NCBI GenBank assembly: GCA_014529385.2
Contig: CM043953.1
Location: 115,540,049-115,604,048 of the forward strand
Length of the DNA stretch: 64,000 bases
Source of the DNA: Adiantum capillus-veneris
Lineage: Eukaryota > Streptophyta > Polypodiopsida > Polypodiales > Pteridaceae
Direction: 5' to 3'
The position numbers and the translations under genes are program-made. Positions 33,616 to 44,756 of the stretch are shown in pieces. How positions within the stretch are numbered: the stretch's first letter is position 1; the number at the start of each line of letters is the position of its first letter. The notes beneath the pieces were generated by a model. The model worked only from the letters and a program-made list of their open reading frames with translations, did not search any database and was not told the DNA's origin.

Positions 33616-35239
33616 TGATAGCCGTTTTTCGGCTCTTTGTAATTGCCACAGTGAGTTACCTCACCCTACCAAAATCACCCAAACACTGTGGCTATCCCTA
33701 CCATTTCACTGTATATAGGCGTGCGTGAGTCACGGGACTTTTCCCATATCTTCTTAAAAACCCTCAGCTAGCTAGTCACTGGGCTAGGTGAGCCAAAAAA
33801 AAGAAAAATAAAAAAAACAATAAAAGTATATTATGGCCTCTTTGTGTGTAAATATTTCATTGTAAATATGGCCTAAATATAGGGATTTTTTATAATTATT
33901 TTGGTATTTTATTTAAATATTTCTACTTAGGTGTGTGTTTTATTAAACATATGTACACCTTCTTTCATCCTCTTACACCATAAGTATATTTTTTGCCAAT
34001 ATGTACATACTCTAACCTTATATTTTTCCTTTATACAAATCACTCCCACATTTTCACCCTCACCTCGTGAAAACAAAAAATTGATTCTACTCATTGGTCA
34101 AGTTTATTATATTATATACTTGCATACCTTTTCTCTTTCACCCAAAATAATTCAAAGAGGGACCATATCATATGATTCCAATATCTTTCCATATCCATAA
34201 CTCCTCCATATTTTTATTATTATTTTTACTCATTATTCTAACACCATGTGCTCATTGAGCTAAAGTCCATGAATAGTCCATACACTAGTCCCACCATGTA
34301 TATATTTCTTTATTCACCAATAATCCTCCTCCATGCATGTGTCAAGGGCAACTTGGATGCTTTGTATTATGATATGACAAAGGAGGGGCTCACTCTTGGA
34401 TGCATTGTACAAATTCAACAAAGGAGGGGTCCACTAAAAGACTTTTGCAAGCATAAAAACAGGCTTTTTGGTGAGAATTTTGGCACCTATCTCCACTCCG
34501 AATTTGGAGCAGTGGTCAAAAACGAAAATGCAGCCCACGCTTTGAATAATCACCTCAAATTTTTTCATGATTTTTGGAGCTACCAGCGGTGAGCTATGAT
34601 TTTTTGAGTGGACCCCAGTCTGCCCACTTTTTTCACAAGTAGCCCATAGTCTTCTCTCACCTCTTTCCACACTTCTACACACACACACACACACACATTT
34701 CTCTCAATCCCTCACTCAAACCTGCACCTTCAATGGTTTCTCTCACCTTCTTCACCATTAACCTCCCCACTTACTCCCATAGCTCTCATATGAGCTCTCC
34801 ATGTACATACACCATCTCTATGCCTCTCTCTATTACTTCCAAAGTACAATTCCATCTTACCCCTTATATATATACATAAATTCAGCATGTGTACCATGAT
34901 TAACCTCTGTAAATCAAGAGATATCATCAACGGAATTACCATTTTCATCGCGATAATCAACCTTGGCGGCGGTGGCGTAAAGAAGGGAAGACGAAGAAGA
35001 AGGTCGATAGTCATTTTGAGAACCTACACAAGTAAGTCCAAAACTTCTTCAAGCTTCACCATCACAAGGATTTTCTCACTTCATTCAACCATCTTACTTC
35101 AACCATCCACCTCATTCTACCCATTGTAAATGTAACATTAACTTTCTAGTGATTACTAACACTAACCACTAACATACTAACACAAAATAGCCATTGACCT
35201 AACCATAAAAGACACCTCACCTCAAGACATGTGTATAGT

Positions 35240-35278
<39 letters not shown>

Positions 35279-36292
35279 TACTTACTTTCACCTTATCTAC
35301 CATCAATAATGCTCTCTTTTGAGCCCACACCCATGACTCAAGCAGACAAAGAAGGCCCGCAATGTTTTGATATTCAAAAAAATCATAATCTTGATTTGTT
35401 AGCTTGTAAATTAGGATTTCTAATAATCTTAATGAGGGGTCTCCAACCTATAAATAGGCCCCTCTCCTTCTTGTAAAACAACCTCCAACATCTCACATAG
35501 CACCCCAACACTCTATGCGTGAGGAGAGACTTAGGTGTAGCAACCACTTGTGAGCTTCACTCTTGGTGTGAGAGAAGCCTTCAAGCTACACATTGCAAGT
35601 GAGAGAGCGTGAGTTCCACAAATCTCAAAACCACTATTGTACATGCTCCTTCATCATCAATAAATTGAGGTTTGGTGCATCAAAGGCGTGATTCGACGTT
35701 CAAATCTTCGTCCTTCCATTTGTGCAATACGGTTTGGTGAATTCAAGGTGACTTGTGTATTTTGAGTTTTATCGGTTGATCTTGATTTTAGAAAGTGTTT
35801 TAGTGTGTTTTTCATTGCCAGTTTTGTGTCCATTGTAAGAGGGTATTGTGGTGAGAGGTCTCCCACACCCTAAGACAGTGTGTGTGTTTTGGCAATGATT
35901 AGCAATCACTAAGCATTGAGTGATTTTTGTACAAGTTCTACGATAGCATCATAACGAACCATCTCCATTTGCAAGTCACAAATAAGGTATTACGCAAGAT
36001 CCTTTCCTCTCTCTCTTCCCTTTGCTCTAGCTCTCTCTGGTCCATTTCATGTGTGTCTTGGTGTGAGGTTGCTTGTGTGTGTTGTGTGGTGCATCTTCTT
36101 GGTTGTGCCAAAATCTCTCTTGCGTCCTAGTTCGCATACCATAACTAGGTGGTGCCCCTATCTTGTTTGTGTTTGGCTGTGGGTTTGTTGTTGCGATGTG
36201 CTTGTGGTTGCCCCAGCCGCAATTGAGCAGCACGGGAGCCTTGAGGGGTGTTTAGAGGTCGCCTCTCTTGTTGCCCGCCCCGGACCGCCTCA
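33616..36292 (+). repeat. 3' LTR of element D (2677 bp)
   Basis: Nearly identical to 25015-27694. It ends CCGCCTCA and is followed by CTAG, which matches the bases before the left LTR. Confidence 0.92.
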
Positions 36293-36829
36293 CTAGTTAC
36301 AGAGGTAGTTCTAGTTTCAGGTTCTATACTGGTTCAGGTTTTATTTTTGAACAAAAACATTAAAAATAGCTTGCATTAAAAGTTAGGATTGGGATCGAGA
36401 TCATTCCCCCAAGCCCAAGCCCAGGCCTTGGCCTCAGTCCTCAGTCTTATGATATACTATAGACTGAAGACTATATATATAGTCTTGACTCCCAAGTGAA
36501 AGTGAGGGCATGTGGGACAAGTCCTCCACCCTCCCCTTCACACTTGCATCCTTGGCTTGTTACCTTAAGCCTTGCTCCCAACTCGTAATAGACAGTTTTG
36601 AAGGTTTCGAGACCTTAAACAAAGCAAACTTTGGGCTGTAAAGCACACCAAATTCTCCTGACCAAGATGCTCGTTTTGAGCTATTACATGCCATATTTCA
36701 TGGCTTGGTCAAGAAATTAGGATCCAAAAACATAAAAACTGAGAGTAAAACTGGGTTGCAAAACACCCACAAAATTAGTTGAGCGGCCTTCATAGGCACT
36801 CACCAACACTTCTAGGGTCTTGAGGTCAC

Positions 36830-39026
36830 ATGCACTTACGCTCTGGTCGTGTGCTAGAGCATGAGCACATAGAGAGTGCCTCTGTTTACACAGGCACTCA
36901 CTATCCATCCACGTTAGGTTCCGGACCTTCGGTTGGGACTCAAGGTAGTGCGACCCAAGATCCCCACATTGCAGCTAGTGATTCCTCCTTTGACTTTGAT
37001 GTCATGGAAGGGTATCCTATGAAACAACATCCTGAGAGCTTAAGTCAAGACATGCATGCCTTGGGTCAACAACCTGGCGCTAGTATGTTTAGTTGTTTAA
37101 AAGAGACTTTAAGTAGAGCCACTCACTCTGAACATGCGACTAATGAAATCAACGAAGGAGGCGGGGAAGTAGATTCGCCTTTCACATCACAAATAGACCC
37201 CGTACTCCCTGAGAGTGCTCATGTGAGCACTTCAGCCACTACACCCATTGGTCCTTTAAAGCCTACTCCCTCTGAAACTCTATTGCATGATGGTAGGAGT
37301 CTTGTTGAAGTGCAAGAGGTGGAACACTACATCCTTGCAGCTAGGGAAAAGGAAATTGAAAGCTTACGCAAGGCTAAACAACGTCGAGCAATATTGGCAA
37401 AAGCTCCTATGACGTCAGCATTACCGACTAATCCCTTACAATCTCTTGAGTTAACAACTCTTAAGAGTCAAACCATAGGAAGCCACATTGCATCCGGTTC
37501 AAAGGACACTTATGTCTCCCGAAAATGCTCAATACATATAGCCCAACACATCAATTCTAGATGGAGTATTCCTCAATGAAAATTGGGAATACAATCTACA
37601 AATGGAGAAACTAATCGACCTATACACAAGCTATACATACCATGTGGGTTGGTTGGACGTGATACAAGCCACATCCAATTCTACTAGTGTAGACGAGCAA
37701 CAACGGATGATTTGCGATGTCATCCATAGTATTGTCCAAATGGAGAGGCAAAAACTAGGGATTAATATGCCTTCGATGGGTCCTATGAGATTTCTAGACA
37801 CTGCCAAAGCTAAACAACCAACCATATCACAAATGGAAACTCCCTCAGTGAGTCCCATGGATCCTTCGTACATTGTTTCGCCTAGAGTTTCAATGCAATC
37901 AGAGTCCACACATGGCTCCTTTAGTTTCCCTGATCTAGCGCAACCTTCTCTTGGGGACCTACCTACTCCCACAATGCACATGACAGGAGGTGCACCTTCA
38001 ACCTCGGTGGCTAGTACTACACCATTGCATACTAGCGTAGCACCTATGCCAATACCTGTAAGTGTGCATCAACCATATGTACGTGTTGCTACTCACCCTT
38101 ATGTAACTCCTATACCTCCACCTAATCCAATAGCTTATGTTCCCCAATCACATTATCCAAGTCCTTAATTTAGTGGAGCTGTGCCAGCTAGCATCAACAC
38201 CTCCTATCCTACAAGTGCCATACCCGAGCCTACACCTATGAGCTTTAGGCCATCACAAGGTGCAGTACCATATGAAGTATGGGACCCAAGGAGGGTGCGC
38301 ATGCCCATACCAGAACTAGCAGACCCCTTTCCATATGTATTTCCAAGAGTACCTACACCCGTTGCATCTACACCTATTGTACCTACACATTTAGGTGATT
38401 TGGCAGCCTTTGCTCAAACCATCGGTTGATCTATTGTAGAAAATATGCATAACCTACCGGATAGAGAACCTAGAAGCAAGGCGGTACAAGTAGCCAAAAT
38501 TGCACAAAAATACAATGGTGATGGAGATGTTAGGAAGCATGTTGAGATTTTTGAACAAGTATGTGATTCCCTAGGGGAATACAATGACTTAAATAGGTGT
38601 AGGGCTTTAAGCTTAACCTTGAGTGGAAAGGCTGGGGATTGGTATAGAACCCTAAGGGTGGAAGAGAAAACTATTTACCCTACCCTTCGAAGATTGTTTT
38701 TAAAGGAGTACATACAAGAAGGCGTACTTTGGGGTGTAGCATCTCAGCTTCAAAAAGCCAAACGAGAAGAGGGAGAGTCTGTGAGAGATTTTATCAGCCG
38801 TTTAAAGAATCTGAATTCTCGTTGTGCACCAAATGAGCATTTCAACAGCAACCAACTGCTTGATAGATTTATCAAAGGGTTTCATCATGAGAATATCTAT
38901 AATGGTCTAATCATTAGAGGAATTACTACTTGGGAGGCCGTAAATACCAATGCTATTGAATTAGAAGACAACTTAATGATAGCAGGAGAAAGGGCGTCTT
39001 CAGATATAGAGCCTGCCAACTCATAG
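36830..39026 (+). pseudogene. Element C: gag region
   Basis: Open stretches at 36830-37579, 37602-38168, 38181-38429 and 38445-39026. The first three are low-complexity, Pro/Ser/Thr-rich with a short charged helix. The last is a typical retrotransposon gag core: VAKIAQKYNGDGDVRKHVEI, LSLTLSGKAGDWYRTL, LRRLFLKEYI, REEGESVRDFISRLKNLN. A Pro-rich tail of over 500 codons before the core is longer than in most plant gypsy gags. Broken. Confidence 0.7.
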
Positions 39027-39099
39027 GCCTCAAGGCATGAGCAGGAGAAAGGGTGTCTTCAAATATAGAGCCTGCCAACTCATAGGCCTCAAGGCATGA
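38982..39099 (+). repeat. 59-bp tandem duplication in element C
   Basis: Two nearly identical 59-bp units side by side (starts 38982 and 39041), beginning GCAGGAGAAAGGG. A local duplication at the end of the gag core. Confidence 0.85.
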
Positions 39100-39103
39100 G
39101 CCA

Positions 39104-40597
39104 ATGACTATAAATCCTATTGTCAAAGAACCAAAGATAGCTGACATGACTTTAATGGATCTCACCAAGGCTATCCAAGAAAGTCTTAAGGTTAATCAAG
39201 TTCCACAAAACACTCATATGTATCCACAAAGGGAGCAACAATGGTGTTCAATTTGTTTTGGCCTACATAGTACAAGTGAATGTCCAACCTTTCGCACGAA
39301 TTTTAATGGTATTTGTCATATATGTGGCAAGTATGGTTACCAAGCTAAGGATTGCTTAATGCCTAAACGCATGATGGTAACAAATTGGCCACCCTTACCT
39401 TGGACAGACTCAGGTCATGTTCTTGCCTTGATGCCTGCTCCACCACCTATGGAGAAGCCTTCACAACACATAGTTCATAGAGCTCAAAATGTTGTCCAGT
39501 CTATGCCCTTACCACCTCCAGTGTTAGGACCGCAACCACCACATCCAAGGATTAGCCCTGTAAACCAAGTAGGTTGTGAATCGTCTAGTGCTTATGTAGA
39601 GTGCGAGGAGGAAATAGACCCTGGGTTTGTTTATGGAAACGATGCACTTGAAGAGTGTCCCATGTACTACATGGAAGATCCTTGGGGACAAATCAAACCC
39701 ATGTATCAAGCAGCTACACTTGTAGCAAGAGGCCAAAACATCAACATGGTGGCAAGAAGACCCCCTCTTCAATGTTTCATTCGCGGTGGACTTCATCGTG
39801 CAGCCGAGTGTCCTAATAGAATGCCAAGGGATGCAACACCAATGCAACCGAGTCAAGTGGGTCTATCTACAATGCCAATACTTACATGCAATCTTTGTGG
39901 CATAGATCATTTGATTGCCCAATGCCCTCATAATCCAAATGCACCCAAGATCACACCGTTAAATTTAATTGAGGTTACCAATGAAATGCAACCTCCAATT
40001 CCACATGTTGCACCAATAAATGTGGTTACACGATCAATGCTACAAAAGAAAAATTATATCCTTGAGGAAAGATATTCTGCATCAATTGCTCAAGCGAAGA
40101 AGAAAAAAACACGTCGAAAGAGGTCGCAAAAACTTGCAACTTCAAACCCGAGTTCAAAGACTAACATAGGGACCAGTGATGACCTTGTTTATTTGAACCA
40201 CCCCGAAGATGATTCTGACTCCATTGAAAGCTTGGAAACCAAAACAGACACTGTGAAAGCAAAATCCAATGGAGAGGATCGTGATAGAGAGTTAAAAACC
40301 TCTCCCCCACCCCAAGTGATTCAACACAAGTCTTCAAGGCTTGCCAATCTAAACAAAATCCCCTCCAAACATCCACCAAGGCCAACCCCAAAAATATCCA
40401 AGCAAAAGTTAGGAATCTACCCAAACCCCATGGAGGAGATTGAACAAGTCAAGCACTTGAGAAGTTTGGTAGAAGAAACCCAACAGGAACTAGAACCACC
40501 ACCTAGTCAGATCAAAATCACGGAGACAATATTTCCGACGCTAAGTCAACCTCATAGAGACCACAAACCGCTAGCCATACCTAGTGTCATTCAATAA
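39104..40597 (+). pseudogene. Element C: nucleocapsid-like region with several zinc-knuckle-like motifs
   Basis: At least four Cys-rich motifs follow each other: CSICFGLHSTSEC, CHICGKYGYQAKDC, a weaker CFIRGGLHRAAEC and CNLCGIDHLIAQC. The second is a standard CCHC-like knuckle; the others have the C-x2-C-x4-H-x4-C or a looser pattern. They bind nucleic acid in gag proteins. A Lys/Arg-rich stretch (KKKKTRRKRSQK) and a Ser/Pro-rich tail follow. Part of a broken element. Confidence 0.65.
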
Positions 40598-41882
40598 TAA
40601 AGTGAGGGTTAAAACATCTGAAAGTGGGAATACCCCTTTCCTATTTGAAAGGATGTTCACAGAGGACTTACCTGAGCCAATTGAGGAAATGCAAATTCCA
40701 CCTTCACCCAACCCATACCGAGAGATCAACAATCAAAAGGAGCCACTAAATATTGCCAAATTAATGGATTTCATGGCTTCTGAGGTCAGGGCTACTATTA
40801 TGTCTAAGCTGTATGGTGACCTTGAGCTGTTCCTAGCTCTTCGAGCATTTCTCAATGGAGAGTTGAAAGTTGGTTTACCACCATTCGCACAGATGGATAG
40901 ATTTAACACAACTCAAAATGAAGAAGAAGAATGGGTACAAGATCCCAATTTAGATGAAAGCCATGTTGTTGAAATACCTATAAATAAGTTGGGGCAATAC
41001 TTTGAAGGTGATGAGTCCAATGCAACCTTACCCATAGCTTGTAAGGGAGTAACCATGAAAGGAATCCTAGATGGGGGAGCGGGATTTAGCATTGTAACTA
41101 AAAACTGCTAGGAGACAATGGGAAGACCCCACCTTGGAGTAACAAACATAGTAGTAAAAATGGCCAATGGCACCATTGCTAAACCTATTGGCATGCTTAA
41201 AGATCTCAAGGTCAAGGTCTTGGGACACAAGGTAAGACATACCTTCATTGTCATGGATTTCTCCAAGCATCCTACATCATACGAAATGATCTTAGGACGA
41301 CCTTTTATGAGGGAAGCACAAATGGTGCACGATTGGTCAATAAATCATGTCTACTTACAGTTTGAAGACTCTGTAGTAAGATTTTATCTTACAAGTGGTC
41401 GAGTGGATCCTTTGGGGAAAAGATTTATAATTGCTAATCGATCTGATACCACAATTCACTCAGCCCCTTTGAAGTATTGTCATACATGTAAAAAGGACAC
41501 TGATGTGGGAGAAAATCCTCCTTATTTGGACGTTCTACCTGGGATGGATGAGTCCGACAATGTGGATTGGGTACACTTAGCAGCCACTATTGATACTTGG
41601 GGTAACAGGGGAACAACTTGGGTAACACCTGAGGGAAATCAACTACCACAATTTGTTCCCTTAAACATGATAAGAGCAGTATTTGCACATTCGAAGGACA
41701 CAAGGACTGAAATCTTGACTAACGAGGAACCTAGTAGTATCTCCGAGGGTTGTAACTCATGTGATTTGATGGTAGAATCAACAACTGAAATTAGCTCAAA
41801 CTCCGAGCTTGATGAAGAAGTAATACTGGCTCAAGTAGCACACCATCGACAACTTATCTTGGACAGAGGAGGACCCAAGTGA
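40584..41882 (+). pseudogene. Element C: protease region
   Basis: It contains INKLGQYFEGDESNATLP and ILDGGAGFSIVTK, the retropepsin active-site region, then VVKMANGTIAKPIGMLKDLK and ILGRPFMREAQMVHDW. The same words in the same order occur in element B at 18809-18036. After the protease comes an acidic tail. Broken. Confidence 0.75.
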
Positions 41883-42202
41883 GGATCATAGTACTGATTT
41901 TGAATTAGGGACAACCCATAATCACAAATTAGATAAAAGACATAAAAAATACAAAAGGCGACGATATCGGGCAAATGTACATGCTAAGATGGAGCATCAT
42001 AACAGTCAGTGGCAAAGAAGTGTTGTGTGTAGGTTGTGCCACTATTTTCCACGGATATGCAAACAATTATCATAAGTGTACTGTGGAAGTTGTGCCACTA
42101 TTTTCCATGGCATCATCAAAACAACTAGATTGTTATTGACTCATTTCATGTAGCAATGTACAAGACAATATTAGATGCTGGGTGATAAGGGAATTTAAAG
42201 AA

Positions 42203-43090
42203 TTGATGTGGGGGACAATGCAGCCCAACTCAAGAGGTGCACACAAGGTCTCAAGGAGACACGTGGCTTCTTGAGCACGCTAAAGGGAAGAATCATGAAG
42301 TTCAAGCAAATCTAAGAAGGTAAGCGGCTTGGAAAGGTGTAGCATGTGTATGTTGCTTCACAACTAAATCTAGAGCCAACATTGACTCCATTGAGGTTTC
42401 TTGCAAACTGTAATTTCACACCTCTATCAAGTTTTTAGAATGTCTACTTTGTATTCTTGTTGTATAGGTTGCTTTGATGTCTATAAGATTTCATTGCTAG
42501 TTCATGGTTACATGTTTTCCCATCCAATTTTATAGAGGGGGGGCCAATAGAGTCCTTCACAAAGACTTTTATGGCCATCCATGTTGACCTTGGCAAGCTT
42601 TATGTTGGTTGCTCATCCTTTGAGCTTGGTTCATGAAACATTCTTTTCTACAACCATACTGATCTCACCCCTAGGCAAAAAGGGTATGGTAATCTTTCAC
42701 CGGTGCATTTGGAGACCAAGATGGTCAACCACCAAGGAGATAGAATCAAGAGCTTTGTAATTGCCAAGAATGTGGTCTTTAGCTATCATATCGTAAAGCA
42801 AAGCTTGTCAATGACATTTCCCTCCAAAAGATGGAATTCACAATGGGAGAATGGGAAGCGCTAGACTTTGATATGATTACTATTAGGAATCCATTGATTT
42901 GAAAATATGTCTCCACAATGATGCAATGCACAAGATCTCAGTGACTAACAGCTGGCACCTCAATCATCTTTGTGAGTATCTTAATCTTAGATATACCTTG
43001 CCTGAGCCATATCTCTTTTTAATCTACAAAAAAGTTATAAGATCTAGAAAAGAGAAGGGCTTTCTATGTAAGAACATTGCATTTTTGTGA
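42203..43090 (+). pseudogene. Gene X, left copy (unknown, decayed)
   Basis: The conserved pieces begin at MQPNSRGAHKVSRRH, then after an apparent intron a frame GPIESFTKTFMAIHVDLGKLYVG, then MVNHQGDRIKSFVIAKNVVF and HIVKQSLSMTFPSKR, and finally LNLRYTLPEPYLFLIYKKVIRSRKEKGFLCKNIAFL before a stop. Each has a counterpart in the right arm. Several in-frame stops and the missing middle part make this copy a pseudogene. No family recognised. Confidence 0.45.
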
Positions 43091-43381
43091 TGCATTTTTG
43101 TAAAATCTTGTAATATATGCAATTTTTTCTCCCATTAAAGAATACGTTGTTTTGAATTCCATCTATGTGCAAGTTTTTTAATGCTTTATTGCGTGTGTTA
43201 ACTAAAAGGTATAGTTTTAAGTTTTTTGTATGACCATTTTATGTGTTTTTAACAAGTGACCTTGGGTAAATAAGTGACTTTCTAAGCTCTTAAATTCATT
43301 TATAACATTCACAAAACTCTATTGCTACGCTCTCAAACTTTATCTCTAAGCTCCCTTCCCATATTCTTTGTAAAAGCACCC

Positions 43382-44700
43382 ATGGCAACGTCTTGTGATG
43401 CAATTCTCTCACAATTGGAGAAGGTAGGACTTGAAGATTGAGCACCCAATCTAGTCATTGTGTTCAAAGGGATGATTGACATGCATGCCAAAACCAAATT
43501 GCATGCACAGGCGTTCTAGAGCTTCCTTGAGTACATGGCACAACACATCAAAGATTATGCCATAATGCTTGAGGGATCTGACATGGCATGGATAAAAGTG
43601 GATTTCCTCAAGCACCTCTACGTCACTGCCAAATGTTTTTGCTTTTGCTTTTTTCTATTCATTAAAGGGCTCACTAAATTGGATTACAAGACTGGGGATA
43701 AATATGACCTCATAGACCTGAGCATGGGGTGCATAAGTACCCAATTCATTTTATGGAACATGGTTTTGGTCCTACTTATTCTTGAGGGCATAGATAAGGG
43801 AAAATCGAAGAAAAAGCCAATAATAAATCTTATGTGACCCTTGTCGAGGAGTCAAATGAAGTTATCAAAGAGGTTGATGAACACGCTAAAGCTTTAATGG
43901 CACTTTTCCTCTTGCAAGAGCCCAACTCCACTGAGGAGGAAGATTAAATGATAGAGGGAGATGAGGTTTTGGAAGAAGTCATTGACCTCCAAATTCTTAC
44001 TCTACATGCAGTGGTGGTGGATGGTCGTCAATTTTTGTTCCTTGATGACATTGCCAAAACACTGGGACTTAGAAAAGGTGGATCCCTCTTAGTGCTAGTT
44101 ATGAATGTGGGCATGAAGGATCAGTGGAAAGAAACAAAAGACTTGATTTCAAATTGACTTTGAAGACCAAAGTTTCCCATCCAATCTCTCTTTCCTCCTC
44201 ACTAATACAAACAAAAACTGGTGCAAATGGTGGCCTATACAATTGGAAAGATCAAATCATGTGCCTCTTTCTATGAAAGTGTTCCCAAAAGTGTCTTTCA
44301 TCCACACAAACTATTGATTTCTACGGGTAGGAATAATTTCTCTAGCATCAACCTTACAAGGAAAACAGGAGATAGGTGAAGAAATTGTTGATTGCCAGCG
44401 GCTCCTTACATTAAAAGTTCAAGCCTTTTATAAAGGTTTTTAGACCACATACCAAGTTTTCAATGCAAACTGAGGGTTCTTGCAACAACTCCATGGACAA
44501 AGGTAGCTCCTTATGGCACAACTTGAGCCACTTGGGACCATGAAGTCTTTCAATTGCCCAGACTAAATTCTCCAAGCATGGTACTACGGAGCTGGTCAAG
44601 TGCAAAGCATTAAGTGTCATCCTTGGTGAAAATTCCCTCATTCTTAATTTGCACAAATGTATATTGGTCAATTGAGAGGCGGCCTTGTATACCTTCACAG
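43382..44700 (+). pseudogene. Gene Y, left copy (decayed partner of 49235-50674)
   Basis: It starts MATSCDAILSQLEKVGLED and continues, after stops, with the open stretch FLEYMAQHIKDYAIMLEGSD (43535-43837), then MIEGDEVLEEVIDLQILTLHAVVVDG (43948-44157). The last part matches the second exon of the right copy (AALYTFTGK). Two early stop codons and frame shifts break it. Its value is as an independent copy showing which parts of gene Y are conserved. Confidence 0.6.
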
Positions 44701-44756
44701 GAAAAAGCACCTTGGCTCATCTACAACACACTCCGCGTAATATGCGTCAGAGAATA

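Larger units (their letters stand above)
25015..36292 (+). mobile_element. Element D: young, apparently whole Tat-like Ty3/gypsy element (11.3 kb)
   Basis: Two LTRs (25015-27694 and 33616-36292) differ by about six substitutions and two small indels in 2.68 kb, about 0.2%, so insertion was recent and roughly ten times younger than B. A primer-binding-like TGG start follows the left LTR, a purine-rich tract precedes the right LTR, and CTAG (or ACTAG, sharing a base with the LTR) flanks both ends. The single long frame has gag, zinc knuckle, protease, RT, RNase H, a second RNase H and integrase. A second RNase H between the first and the integrase is the mark of the plant Tat group. It looks whole, with no breaks seen. 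Confidence 0.92.
36297..42017 (+). mobile_element. Element C: gag-protease part of an A/B-lineage gypsy-type element
   Basis: After about 530 bp of non-coding leader-like sequence there is a long Pro/Ser/Thr-rich gag N-terminus (36830-38429), a gag core (38445-39026), zinc-knuckle-like segments (39104-40000), a charged tract and a protease (40900-41400). The protease closely resembles that of element B, so C shows what the front part of that lineage looks like. Sequence turns into the left arm of element E at about 42018, and no RT follows. Broken, with about five breaks. Confidence 0.75.
42018..44710 (+). repeat. Left inverted arm of element E
   Basis: It matches the reverse complement of about 49260-52359. 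Landmarks in order: GTTGTGCCA repeats at the tip, MQPNSRGAHKVSRRH exon, KRLTKVQ region, gene X, gene Y and a final exon-like part ending near AALYTFTG. It lacks a stretch near 42690 that the right arm has (about 200 bp). Confidence 0.8.
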
